Both the position numbers and the translations under genes were made by a program. DNA of 64,000 nt from Crossiella sp. S99.2 (lineage in GTDB: Bacteria > Actinomycetota > Actinomycetes > Mycobacteriales > Pseudonocardiaceae). Of the stretch, positions 51,970 to 61,300 are shown in pieces; position 1 is the first letter of the stretch; each line of letters opens with the position of its first letter. The stretch is taken from contig NZ_JALMDK010000002.1 of assembly GCF_023094165.1 (NCBI RefSeq), positions 695,541 through 759,540 on the forward strand. The letters are read 5' to 3'. The notes beneath the pieces were generated by a model. That model worked only from the letters and a program-made list of their open reading frames with translations. It ran no database searches and had not been told where the DNA came from.

Positions 51970-53358
51970 ATGGGCGAGTCGGTGAGTCCGCTGGCCGCGT
52001 ACCGCCTGGCCGCTGGCTTCACGCAGGAGAGCCTCGCCGAGCAACTGAGTATCGACCGCAGCACCATCGGCCGATGGGAACGGGGTACGCAAGCACCCCA
52101 GCCATGGCAACGACCGGACCTCGCGACGAGCCTGCGGATCTCCCTCCCTGAACTCGACGACATCCTGCACCGGACGAAACACCAATCCGACTCCAGATCA
52201 GCCACCCCGAAGTCGAACAAGACCGCTCCAGCCAACGTACGGCGCAGCCAGCAGGAATGGCTTCATGTGCGAAACGCGCCAGGGGTGCGAGGCCGCGAGC
52301 TGACCGAACTGGCGGCCTGGCTCTATCCGGAATCACAACGGGCGCCCGGCGGTCATGTGCTCGCCGGTCCCGGCTGGCTGCTTGACCAGCCAGTCCACTT
52401 GGAGTCGGTGCGACTGGTGTGGTCCGACGGGCAGCGACCGACTCGCCCACTGGGATCGTTGGAGCACGTCCTGCCGCTGACCGACCGGGGCGAGCTGTAC
52501 GCGGGCTACAGCCGAGCGGTGCGAGATCTCGTTCGACCACGGCTGCTGGAAAACCGGCTGAGCTACCGGCTACTCGACCTGCAATCCGATCACGGATTGG
52601 CGCTGAGCTTCGGAACCACCACCTTCTTCGAGGTGTTCGACGTCAAGCAGGCTCTCGCGCACGAGTTCAAGGCTGCATGGCTGGCCTCGAACCGCTCGGT
52701 GCCGGACTGGAGCGCTCTTCCCCTGCGCGCGGCGATCGGCGATCCTTTCGACCCTCAGCGGTTGCTGATGTCGCCGGGGATCAGCACGTTGACTATCCGG
52801 CGTGACGGGTCGGACGGTCAGCACCGGTTCGTGCTGCACGAGCGCGACGGCGGAAAGGTCGCGGACGGCGGCGGCCTGTGCCACGTGATGCCGGCCGGTG
52901 AATTCCAGCCATCTTCGGTCGATCTGGCCGACGTGCGCAATGACTTCTCGTTGTGGCGCAATATCATGCGCGAGTTCTCCGAGGAGTTCCTCGGAAACCC
53001 CGAGCACGATGGTTCCACGTCCCGGCCGATCGACTACACAAACGAGGAGCCGTTCCGATCATTCGATCGAGCGCGCGCCGAGGGTGGGCTTCGAATCTGG
53101 CACTACGGTCTGGCGATGGAGCCCTTGGAGCTCGGGGCGGTCCAGATGACCGTGGCCGTGGTCGACGACGAGGTATTTGACCGGTTGTTCGCCGATCTCG
53201 TGGACACCAACGACGAGGGACGGGTGATCGGCCGTGGCGGACGAACCGACATACCTTTCACGGCAGAGGCCATCGACCGGCTTGGCCCTCGGTTGTCAGC
53301 CAGTGCACTCACGTTGCTTCGCTTGGGCTGGCGTGATCGAGAACAGCTACTGGATTGA
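51970..53358 (+). CDS. XRE regulator with Nudix-like C-terminal domain
   Basis: 462 residues from ATG 51970. HTH: GFTQESLAEQLSIDRSTIGR then WERGTQAPQPW. The long C-terminal part has HVMPAGEFQPSS and NIMREFSEEFLGNPEHDG, close to a Nudix box (RExxEE) but with the final Gly out of step. If functional as a sensor, it could bind a nucleotide-like ligand made by the neighbouring operon. It starts 96 bases after the PIG-L gene on the same strand. Not a clear Nudix enzyme. Confidence 0.7.
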   Translation: MGESVSPLAAYRLAAGFTQESLAEQLSIDRSTIGRWERGTQAPQPWQRPDLATSLRISLPELDDILHRTKHQSDSRSATPKSNKTAPANVRRSQQEWLHVRNAPGVRGRELTELAAWLYPESQRAPGGHVLAGPGWLLDQPVHLESVRLVWSDGQRPTRPLGSLEHVLPLTDRGELYAGYSRAVRDLVRPRLLENRLSYRLLDLQSDHGLALSFGTTTFFEVFDVKQALAHEFKAAWLASNRSVPDWSALPLRAAIGDPFDPQRLLMSPGISTLTIRRDGSDGQHRFVLHERDGGKVADGGGLCHVMPAGEFQPSSVDLADVRNDFSLWRNIMREFSEEFLGNPEHDGSTSRPIDYTNEEPFRSFDRARAEGGLRIWHYGLAMEPLELGAVQMTVAVVDDEVFDRLFADLVDTNDEGRVIGRGGRTDIPFTAEAIDRLGPRLSASALTLLRLGWRDREQLLD

Positions 53359-53442
53359 GCCGCCACTGATCTACATTGGACGGTCGATGAGGTCTTGCGC
53401 GATGGCAACGGGAAGTCGAACCGACTCAGAACAGGAGCCTCG

Positions 53443-53991
53443 CTACCTGTCCACAACAGACCTTGTTGCGTCGCGCAGAGCTGCGATGATTTGCGACCAG
53501 TCGAAGGTCGCCAGACCGTCCTCAGCGCGTCTGGTTATGGCGTCCGGATCGAGTAGCATCACGCCGGCGTTTGTGAGTCGGGCGATACTGTCGGCGTAAG
53601 CAGGATGCTGGCGGAGTACCGGTTTGACGCACGGAGCCGCGATGATCGGGACTCCGGCACCGAGCATCTCGTTGAGCACGCCCAGCGCGAGCGTGTCGCT
53701 GGTGCCCGATGCCCACTTGTTGATCGAGTTGAACGTCGCCGGGGCCGCCAGGACCGCTTCGGCTCGCGGGAGCGACTCCTCCTGCTGTCGGGGCGGTCGC
53801 GGGTGCACCCTTGTAAGGCATCCGGTGGTTGCGGCCAAGGCGTCGAGGTCGATCCACGTCGCAGCAGTCGGTGTCGCGATCACACAAACCGCCCAGCCGT
53901 CGGCGTACAGGGCGGGAATGAACTCCTCAAGCCGCAACACCGGCGGGGCAGCTGAGGTCACCAGGTACAGCCACCGCGGATCGACGTTCAC
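53443..53991 (-). CDS. Flavoprotein (HFCD-type)
   Basis: 182 residues from GTG 53991, overlapping the stop of the XRE-TPR gene (GTGA). PATFNSINKWASGTSDTLAL is the flavin-binding and active-site region of the phosphopantothenoylcysteine decarboxylase / EpiD family; WAVCVIATPTAATWIDLDAL and GVPIIAAPCVKPVL flank it. EpiD relatives decarboxylate the C-terminal Cys of lanthipeptides, but the precursor to the right ends in Ala, so this link is weak. Substrate unknown. Confidence 0.75.
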   Translation of the reverse strand: MNVDPRWLYLVTSAAPPVLRLEEFIPALYADGWAVCVIATPTAATWIDLDALAATTGCLTRVHPRPPRQQEESLPRAEAVLAAPATFNSINKWASGTSDTLALGVLNEMLGAGVPIIAAPCVKPVLRQHPAYADSIARLTNAGVMLLDPDAITRRAEDGLATFDWSQIIAALRDATRSVVDR

Positions 53992-55217
53992 GCGGCGACT
54001 CCGGCGCGCAAGGCGAGACCGCGCAAGGCCGGCACTTCGCGGCGACGCTCGCGGGCGAGCAAGCCCTCTATCAACGAGCGAGCGTTCGGGTTGGCCCGGA
54101 CCAGTTCGGGCGCCACCCGCTCGGTTTCCAGCAGATGGATCACCGCCTGCGGGTCTTCCGTGAGCTGCGCGTGCGCCCACGCGCTGTCTAGGTGGAACTG
54201 AGCCTGCCGTCCGTTCAGACCGACCGGCAACGCGGTGATGTCCAACTGCTCTGCCGTCGCAAGCGCACCTCGGGGATCATTCAGGGCGACCGCGACTGAC
54301 GTGCGATGGATCAGCACGTTCGTCGGGCCGAATGCGGTCCACCCGATGTTGCCGTCAGCGCCGAGCCGCCGCGCCAGTGCGTCGGCGTGATCGAGTCGCT
54401 CGCCTGCTGCGGCAAAATCGTTGCGGCGCGCGGCGATGACCGCACTGATCAGGGTCAACGCGCCTCGCCAGGTCGCACTCTGCGGGTTCTGGCCTCGCAG
54501 CTCGGCGGCGGCGGAGACTGCTATCTGCTCAGCAATCTCGCCATTGTCCGCGCGCAGCAGAGCGCACACCCGCTGATATGCCGCAGCGGCGAGGCCAAAG
54601 GTGTCCTCGGCCGACTCGGCCGCCTCCCGAGCCCGCTCGGCTGCGGCCCAACCCGCCTCACCGTCGCCCGCCTTGGTCGCGAGCTTGGCCGCCACGATGG
54701 CCACACTGCACTGCAGCCCGAGCGCTTCTCGCCGTTTTCGCGCTGGCCCGTCGGCTACCAGGGCGTCAACCGCCGCACTGACTTCAGGCAATCGCCGGGC
54801 AACGTCGCGATAGTGGGCGGCCTGATACTTCCGATGGAGATCTGCAACCTGCGCTGACGCGCTCGAGAGGGTCGTCCTATGACGCCGCAGTGGCTCCTCG
54901 CTGCGGGTTCCCAACATGTGGTCGGCGGCAATCACGCCAGTGAGAAGGGCCGCGTCCACCATGACCTCGCGCCGCGTCGCCGAGGCGTGGCCAGTCGCAA
55001 TCTTTGACCCCGGCGGATTGAGCAGGATGTCCAGATCATCCAGGGACACCTTGAGCAACTTGGCTAGATCCGGACGCCTCCAGGGCTGCGGCGTCAGCGT
55101 TCCGCGCTCCCACCGCCCGGTTGTCGAGAGCTCCACCCCAAGCTCCTGGGCGAGGGTTTCCTGGGTGAAGCCGAGAGCCTCGCGCCGCGCTGCGAGGGCA
55201 TCTCGTCGTATCGCCAT
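53988..55217 (-). CDS. XRE-type regulator with TPR-like C-terminus
   Basis: 409 residues from ATG 55217 with GGGAG ahead. HTH: GFTQETLAQELGVELSTTGR then WERGTLTPQPWRRPDL. The 320-residue C-terminus is helical repeats with no membrane segment. Its DNA-binding part is nearly the same as in 39362 and 56303. It is coupled to the flavoprotein gene, so it probably controls that operon. Confidence 0.8.
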   Translation of the reverse strand: MAIRRDALAARREALGFTQETLAQELGVELSTTGRWERGTLTPQPWRRPDLAKLLKVSLDDLDILLNPPGSKIATGHASATRREVMVDAALLTGVIAADHMLGTRSEEPLRRHRTTLSSASAQVADLHRKYQAAHYRDVARRLPEVSAAVDALVADGPARKRREALGLQCSVAIVAAKLATKAGDGEAGWAAAERAREAAESAEDTFGLAAAAYQRVCALLRADNGEIAEQIAVSAAAELRGQNPQSATWRGALTLISAVIAARRNDFAAAGERLDHADALARRLGADGNIGWTAFGPTNVLIHRTSVAVALNDPRGALATAEQLDITALPVGLNGRQAQFHLDSAWAHAQLTEDPQAVIHLLETERVAPELVRANPNARSLIEGLLARERRREVPALRGLALRAGVAA

Positions 55218-55420
55218 GATCACTCCCAGATTCGCTAGCTCACCACGCTACCCGGCGTTGATCGGACCTGATCAGCGGCCATGTCAACGACGAAACGGCA
55301 GGACGTTCACGTCCGGACGTGCGACCCAGACCGTCCATGAAACACCAGGGCGGGATGGCGCTTGGGACGATCTGTGCATGTCCGCAGGGGCCGCCACCAA
55401 CCAAAGCCCCGCCGACAGGA

Positions 55421-55936
55421 TCAGCGCGCCTCGACCGCGTGCTCTGCCGCGAGCCTGCGCACATACGCGCGGATTCGGTCGCGATCCTCGGGGAACACGC
55501 TCTCCCACGATTCGTTCAGGTCGACCCACTTCGGCGGCTGTCCCGTCTCCCCGCCGAGTGGCGCGTCGCGGCTGATGACGGCTCCGTAGGACAGGCTCAG
55601 CGTTGGCGTCCAGTCGGCGCGGAAAGAGCGGACAGCGACGGCCGCCGGCACTGACAGCAGCTCGCCTATCAGGCCGGTCTCCTCGAAGAGTTCACGGGCT
55701 GCTGCGGCTCGAGGCGTCTCGCCTGGCTCGACGGTTCCGCCAGGCGGTACCCAGCCTCGCACCCGGTGCCGCACGAGCAGCACGTGGCGGTGCTCCGGGT
55801 CGGTGACCCAGACTTCGGCCGCGAGCGGCTCCGACGCGGTCGAACGTGCGTGTAGCCACGCCTGAGCGTCGTCGTACTCGGTCTCGGCAAGGCGAGCATC
55901 GACGGCCGCAGCGTCGATGCTCGCCTGGTCAGGCAT
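55421..55936 (-). CDS. Nudix hydrolase
   Basis: 171 residues from ATG 55936, overlapping the upstream stop by eight bases. A complete Nudix box lies at 66-88, GGTVEPGETPRAAAARELFE then ETGLIG. It would cleave a nucleoside diphosphate-linked substrate; which one is not clear. Leftmost gene of a three-gene leftward set with the 56303 regulator. Confidence 0.85.
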   Translation of the reverse strand: MPDQASIDAAAVDARLAETEYDDAQAWLHARSTASEPLAAEVWVTDPEHRHVLLVRHRVRGWVPPGGTVEPGETPRAAAARELFEETGLIGELLSVPAAVAVRSFRADWTPTLSLSYGAVISRDAPLGGETGQPPKWVDLNESWESVFPEDRDRIRAYVRRLAAEHAVEAR

Positions 55937-56303
55937 CGTTTTCGATGCGCTCGAAGATGTCGATGTCCGTCGCCTTCTGCCAGTCCGGCAAATCGTTCCA
56001 GTCCGCGACGTACGACGGCTTCGGCTCGGGGAAGTGCTTGAAGATCTGGCCGATCCAGCACAACGCCACAAAGCGGCCTTTCTGGTCTGGGGTCAGTTTG
56101 GTGGTGGCGCCGTCGGTGGCCTTGATGAAGGCGACGACCTGGTCGTACACGGCGGTCGCGGCGTCGCGTTCCCAGTCGGGGGTCTGGTCCCACGGGGTGA
56201 TGTAGCCAGGCTTCGGTTCACCGGGGTAGTGCTTGGTGACTCCGGCGATCCACGCCTCGCGGAACACGCGGCCACGGTCGTTGTGCATTCGGTCGTCCTC
56301 CAT
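55929..56303 (-). CDS. Hypothetical protein with internal duplication
   Basis: 124 residues from ATG 56303 (TGATG overlap with the regulator stop). Two similar halves: HYPGEPKPGYITPWDQTPDW and HFPEPKPSYVADWNDLPDWQ, each within a helical domain of about 50 residues. Typical of small actinomycete proteins of unknown function placed beside XRE regulators. Mid gene of the regulator-Nudix set. Confidence 0.65.
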   Translation of the reverse strand: MEDDRMHNDRGRVFREAWIAGVTKHYPGEPKPGYITPWDQTPDWERDAATAVYDQVVAFIKATDGATTKLTPDQKGRFVALCWIGQIFKHFPEPKPSYVADWNDLPDWQKATDIDIFERIENDA

Positions 56304-57586
56304 CACGCGGCGCGGTTGCCGACGAGTTCGGTGATCTCGGCATCGAGTCGCTGGATTTGTTGGTCGTTGAGCAAGGGGGCAAGGTGTGGCTGAAGGACCC
56401 GCAGCTTCTGTGCGATGACCCCCGAGCGGGTCTGGCGGGCGGTAGTCAGGACGGTGTCGGCGTAGGTGACGACCTGGTCCGGGTCGCGACGGTGCACGCC
56501 GATCATCGCCAGGTCGGTCAGGACGGCAGCTTTCCGGCGGGCGGTCAAGGTGCCCTGCAGGGCGTCGACCAGAGCCGCTTCAGCTAGGTCGTGGCGGCCC
56601 AGCGTGACGTAGCAGGTACCGCGTTCTTCAGCCAAGCGGGAGCCGTCGAACCGGAGCCAGCCGCCGTTGTGGACCTGGCCTCGTAGGCGCTGGACCTCAG
56701 CAGCGGTGTCGAGGGCATGTTGGCAGGAGTCAAAGTCGCCGAGGCCGGCGAAGGTCTCGGCCTGCACCACGGCGACCCAGTGTCGGGTCGACAGGCTGGG
56801 GTCGCCGCGACGTGCGAGGGTGGCGGCCACGTCGAGCATCGGCGCGGCATCCGCGAATCGGCGCTCGTACACGGCGACGAAAGCATGCCTGGTCAACGCG
56901 CAGGCCCACAGGTCGGAAGCGGCGGCCTCCCTGCTCGCTGTTGCCGCAAGCGTGTAGCAGTGAGCGGCGTCGGTGTATCGGTTGCCGTCGAAGAAGATTT
57001 CCCCCGCCAACTGGAAGAGGTCGGCGGTCAGTTCGCAGAGCCGATGTCGGATGGTCGGTGTCTGCGGTCGTCGCAAGGAGTCGCTGAGTACACCGAGTTG
57101 GGCTCGGACCAGTGGCAGCACCTGAGCCTTGGTCGGCGAGAGTGCGTACACGCGCCACAGGTGGGAGTTGAGCTGGGCGAACTCCGCTGCTCCCGCCGTG
57201 TCCACCGTGCCGGTGTGAGCTGTGGCGGCGAGCCGGTCGACGTCGCCGAATACTGTCTCGCCAGCAGGCAGCGCGAGCAACGCGCCGGTCATGGTGAACA
57301 AGCGCAGCAGGTCGCGACGGTTCATGTCGTCGGCCTCCGCAGGGTCGGCTGGTTCAGTGGCAACGGTAGAAGCTTGCCGGTTCGGCGTGAGCAACGCATC
57401 CAACTCGTCGAGGCTCACATCGAGGGTCTTAGCCAAACACGGTCGACGGTACGGCTGCGGGGTCAGGGTGCCGCGTTCCCAGCGTCCGACCGTGGAGAAC
57501 TCCACGCCCACCGCCGCGCCGAAGCTCTCCTGGGTGTAGCCCATCTGCTCACGCCGCGCGGCGAAGGCATCTCGTCGGTCACCCAT
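56303..57586 (-). CDS. XRE-type regulator with TPR-like C-terminus
   Basis: 427 residues from ATG 57586. HTH: GYTQESFGAAVGVEFSTVGR then WERGTLTPQPYRRPCL. A MNRRDLLRLFTMTGALLALP stretch (about 86-105) echoes the MDRRGFLIITGAA of the 39362 gene, so both may carry the same remnant of an export-like segment. The rest is helical repeats. Coupled to the duplicated-domain gene. It is divergent from the lanthipeptide cluster and may help control it. Confidence 0.8.
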   Translation of the reverse strand: MGDRRDAFAARREQMGYTQESFGAAVGVEFSTVGRWERGTLTPQPYRRPCLAKTLDVSLDELDALLTPNRQASTVATEPADPAEADDMNRRDLLRLFTMTGALLALPAGETVFGDVDRLAATAHTGTVDTAGAAEFAQLNSHLWRVYALSPTKAQVLPLVRAQLGVLSDSLRRPQTPTIRHRLCELTADLFQLAGEIFFDGNRYTDAAHCYTLAATASREAAASDLWACALTRHAFVAVYERRFADAAPMLDVAATLARRGDPSLSTRHWVAVVQAETFAGLGDFDSCQHALDTAAEVQRLRGQVHNGGWLRFDGSRLAEERGTCYVTLGRHDLAEAALVDALQGTLTARRKAAVLTDLAMIGVHRRDPDQVVTYADTVLTTARQTRSGVIAQKLRVLQPHLAPLLNDQQIQRLDAEITELVGNRAA

Positions 57587-57678
57587 GAACACCACCTCAC
57601 CCCGTCGGTCACCTGCCACGATAGCCAGCTACGGGTCAAGGCTGATCACCCGCTCGGCGAGCTGTACCCGTTCGGACT

Positions 57679-57725
57679 ACCGCCTCTGAAAAGGCGTTTG
57701 AGCAGGTCAGAGGCGGTGACGCCTC
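57679..57725. promoter_or_regulatory. Overlapping inverted repeats, candidate operator
   Basis: ACCGCCTCTGA (57679-57689) pairs with TCAGAGGCGGT (57707-57717), spacer 17. Overlapping it, GAGGCG (57710-57715) pairs with CGCCTC (57720-57725) around GTGA. The two hairpins share bases and so are alternatives. They lie 93 bases upstream of the leftward XRE-TPR start. Confidence 0.5.
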
Positions 57726-57760
57726 ATTGCCGCCTCATCGACGCCGCGTCGGCGCTCTGG
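57704..57760. repeat. 57-bp element, copy B
   Basis: Matches 41101-41157 at 44 of 57 bases with no gap. Starts AGGTCAGAGGCGGTGACGCC. Contains one arm of the overlapping inverted repeats. Upstream of a leftward XRE-TPR gene, as is copy A. Confidence 0.5.
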
Positions 57761-58038
57761 CTGTCGTTGATCACAAGGGCTTGACTGATGTCGCTGCGGT
57801 CCGGGCGAGCTTCCGCTTCGGCGCAGCCCGAGTATCCGGAAGCGTCTTTCACCGGGACGTGCCGCCGAGGGGTGTGTGGTGGTGGGACTGCCCTCCACTT
57901 CGATGGAATTCCGCGCGCGGATGTGCTGGCAGGAGCGCTCGGTACATCGAGTCGAGCTCCAGGCTGGTCCGCCCGCTGGCGGGCGAGTCAGGACCGACTC
58001 GCCGGGACTCGGAGCGTAAAACCCACGAAGGAGGATCT

Positions 58039-58224
58039 GTGACGGTTCAGATGGAGTGGTCGCCGGCCGCGGTGGCCACGCCCGCCGCGGAGGTCGAGAT
58101 GGGCTCGGAGTTCGACCTCGACATCACGCTGGTCGAGGTGGTGGACCCGGCGCATCTGATCAACATGACGGATGACGGCTGCGGGACGACGTGCGAGAAG
58201 TCGACCTGCATCAGCGCCGCCTGA
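58039..58224 (+). CDS. lanA: FxLD-type lanthipeptide precursor
   Basis: 61 residues from GTG 58039, with AAGGAGG at 58028-58034. The leader contains EFDLDITLVEVV (24-35), the FxLD motif as FDLD at 25-28, the recognition tag of this precursor family. The core is about residues 44-61: TDDGCGTTCEKSTCISAA, with three Cys and four Thr/Ser as ring partners. Asp46-Gly47 is a favourable site for methylation and aspartimide formation. Genes for LanB, LanC and a methyltransferase follow at once. Leader cleavage site is not evident and no protease gene is in the window. Confidence 0.9.
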   Translation: MTVQMEWSPAAVATPAAEVEMGSEFDLDITLVEVVDPAHLINMTDDGCGTTCEKSTCISAA

Positions 58225-58236
58225 TTGTCTCGAGCG

Positions 58237-58276
58237 ACCGGACGCCCGCCTGGGGCTTCCTGGGCGGGCGTCCGGT
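58237..58276 (+). terminator. Attenuator-like hairpin between precursor and LanB
   Basis: ACCGGACGCCCGCC (58237-58250) pairs perfectly with GGCGGGCGTCCGGT (58263-58276), loop 12 bases, followed by TTCC. Placed 13 bases after the precursor stop and 30 before the LanB start. Such partial stops keep precursor mRNA above enzyme mRNA. Confidence 0.75.
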
Positions 58277-58305
58277 TTCCATCCGTCGCACTAGAAAGGT
58301 GTCCC

Positions 58306-61300
58306 GTGTCCACGGCCTTGCCCGACCGCGTCGGCTTCCGAGCCGCGGGTGGCCTGTTGGTCCGAGCTGTTGCAGAGGGCGAGCTGAAACTTCCGCCGTG
58401 GCCGGCGCTGACTGCGGCCGGGGCCGACGCCGTCACCGAGCGGGTGGACTGGCTGCGCGAAGTGTGGGAGGTCGAAGCCGTCCGTGATGCCATCGGCCTG
58501 GCCAGCCCTGTCCTTGCTGATCGCGTCCACAACCTGTGTCGCACTCAGGTTGTGGACGAGCGCGAATCCCGGCGCGCGGCGCTGTCCGTTGTGCGTTACC
58601 TGGCGCGGCTGACCGGTCGTCCGACTCCTAACGGCTTGTTTGCCGGGGTCACTGCGGCGCGGTTCGGCTCGGCTCCCTCGCAGCGCTGGGGCGGCGATCA
58701 TCGAGCAGTTGCCGGCGCTGAAGCCGGGTGGCTCGCCGAGGTCATCCGTCAGTTGGAAGGTCGGGCCGAGATCCTGGAGCGCTTGGTCCTCGTCGCGAAC
58801 TCCACGTTGATGGTGCGCGGTGAGCGGCTAGTGGTTCCGTACCAGCCGACCATCAACCATCGGGGCACCGGTGCGGTCGAAATCGAGCTCCGCCACACCG
58901 GCCCGGTGCGCGCGGCCGTCCGCGCGGCGCGGGCACCGATTCCTTTCGATGACGTGCGCGAGCAGGTCCTTGCCGAGTTCCCGAGCGCTGCCGGGAGCAC
59001 GGTGACCGGCTTGCTCGCCACGTTGGTGGCTCATCGCGTGCTCGTCACCAACCTCCACGCGCCGAGCACCGAGCCCGACGCACTGGGCCACCTGGCGCGC
59101 GAGCTGGAAATGGCCGGCGAGGCTGCCATCGAGCAGTGCACGACGCTGAACGACATCCACGACTTGTTGCGGCAACATCGGAACAGCCCTGCAGCAACGC
59201 GGCGCACGCTACGGATCGAGGCCGCCGCGTCCATGAGCCGCCTGGCTCCGTCACGGCGAAATCCCGTCACGGTCGACCTACGGCTGGACCTGGACGTCGT
59301 GCTCCCCGAAACAGTCGCCCGCGAAGCGGAACGTGCCGCGTTGCTGCTGGCGCGCCTGACGTCCCGTCCCGGCGGCATAGCGGCCTGGGCTGACTTTCAC
59401 CGGCGCTTCTATCAGCGGTTCGGCACCGGCGCGCAGGTGCCGCTGCTCGAGGTCATCGCCGACAGCGGGATCGGCTGGCCTGACGGCTACCCCGGCACCA
59501 GCGGCGTAGTCACACGCCCCCAACGGACGTCTCGAGACGAACGGCTGCTGGATTTGGCCCAAGCCGCCGCGTTGGACGGCCAGCACGAGGTCGTCCTCGA
59601 CGAGAATTTGATCGCCGAGCTGGAACAGGCGCCTGTGCACTCGATACAGCTGCCCTCCCACCTCGAACTGTGCGCCCGCGTCGACTCCCAGAGCCTGCAA
59701 GCCCTGAAGCAAGGTAACTTCCAGCTCACAGTCACCTCAGTCTCGCGATCGGCTGGCGTCGTCAGCGGCCGATTCCTGCACCTGTTTGACGAGCACGACC
59801 GCCGAACGCTGACCAGTCCGCTCGCCTCGCCCGAGTCTGGCGGGGTCATCCAGGCCCAGCTGTCGTTCCCGCCGCTGGACCCCGCCACCGCACATGTCGC
59901 CCGTAGCGTCCAGGTTCTGCCGACCATCGTCAGCCTCGCCGAACACCGCGACACCGCCGCGTCAACGGCGGTCCTCACGGCGGCGGACTTGGCGGTCAGT
60001 TGCGACAGCAACCGCCTGTATCTGACCGCACCCGCCCTCGGCGCGAGGGTCGAAGCGTGGGGCTTGCACGCACTCAACCTGCGCAAACACACCCCGCCGC
60101 TGGCCCGCCTCCTGGTCGAACTGACCCGCGCCCATTGCGCGGAGGTCACCGATTTCGACTGGGGCACAGCGGCCACGTTGCCGTTTCTTCCCCGGCTGCG
60201 CTTCGGCCGCATCGTGCTGTCCCCGGCCCGGTGGCGGTTGGCCGCAGCCGACCTTCCCGACCGGACCTCCAGCTGGGCGACCTGGGACGCCGCCCTGGCC
60301 GAGTGGCGCACCCGCCGCCGCCTCCCGCAGGCGGTGTTCCTGGTCGACGGGGACTGGCGGTTGCCGCTCGATCTCATCGAGGATGCGCACCGGGTGCTGC
60401 TGCGCGAGCACCTCGGTACCCACCCCCACGCGGTGCTGGAGGAAGGACCTGCTGAGGACGCCGCCGGGTGGCTCGATGGCCGTGCTCACGACGTCGTCGT
60501 ACCCATGGCCAGCTGTCAGCCGCAGGCCACGACGCGACCACCGCGCCCGACGCCCCAGCGGATCGTCCGGCCAGGCGAGCACGGGCTGTCGCCGGGTGGT
60601 TCCCCCTTGCTGTTCGCCAAGCTCTACGGCGACCCGCAACGTCACAACACCGTGCTCGCCAAGCACCTGCCCGCGCTGCTGGCGGAGTGGGGCGAGGCCC
60701 AACCGCAGTGGTGGTTTCTGCGATTCCGCGAGGGCAACGAGCACTACCTGCGCTTGCGGATCCGCCTTCCCAACTCAGAGCCGGTGGTGTTCGGCGAGGC
60801 GGCTGGCCAGGTCAGCGCCTGGGCCGACCGGCTCCGCCGCCTCGGCCTGCTGCGCGACATCGCTTTCGCGACCTCCTACCCGGAGACCGGCCGTTGGGGC
60901 TCAGGTGCGGCACTATCAGCCGTCGAGGCGTTCTTCACGGCTGACTCCCGCGCCGTGCTCGCCCAGCTCGCCTGGCCCGCGCGACCGCACGACCATGCTC
61001 TGGCCGCGGCGAACTTCGCCGCCATTGCCGTCGCCTTCATGGGAGGGACCGAGGCCGGGATGCGGTGGCTGATCGACCACGTTCCGGCCAAACCTCCTAC
61101 CGTCGTACCTCGGCCGGTGTTCGCTGAGGCGCGACGCCTGGCCGACCCCTTCGAGAGCTTCCGTTCCCTGCGCAGCGCACCGGGTGCAGCTTCGGTCGTC
61201 GCGACATGGGCCGAGCGCGCCCAGACCGTAGCCGCCTACCGAGCGCATCTGGCCAGGGCCGAGGCCGAGGGCGTCGACCCGGACGCTGCATTGGGGTCGT

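Larger units (their letters stand above)
57587..58038. other. Intergenic region ahead of the lanthipeptide genes
   Basis: 452 bp with no convincing gene. Two nested inverted repeats lie at 57679-57725 and copy B of the 57-bp element at 57704-57760. It should contain the promoter of the rightward lanthipeptide operon and that of the leftward regulator. No clear -10/-35 pair was picked with confidence. Confidence 0.55.

Noticed and set aside
53443..53991. Flavoprotein as a decarboxylase for the precursor
   Set aside because: Precursor ends in Ala-Ala, not Cys, and the genes are in separate operons.
56717..57784. Long plus-strand frame opposite the XRE-TPR gene
   Set aside because: Shadow of the coding strand; composition and absence of a start signal argue against it.
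57727..58038. Upstream extension of the lanthipeptide precursor
   Set aside because: The frame is open, but GTG 58039 has an ideal AAGGAGG and gives a typical 61-residue precursor; upstream residues look non-coding.
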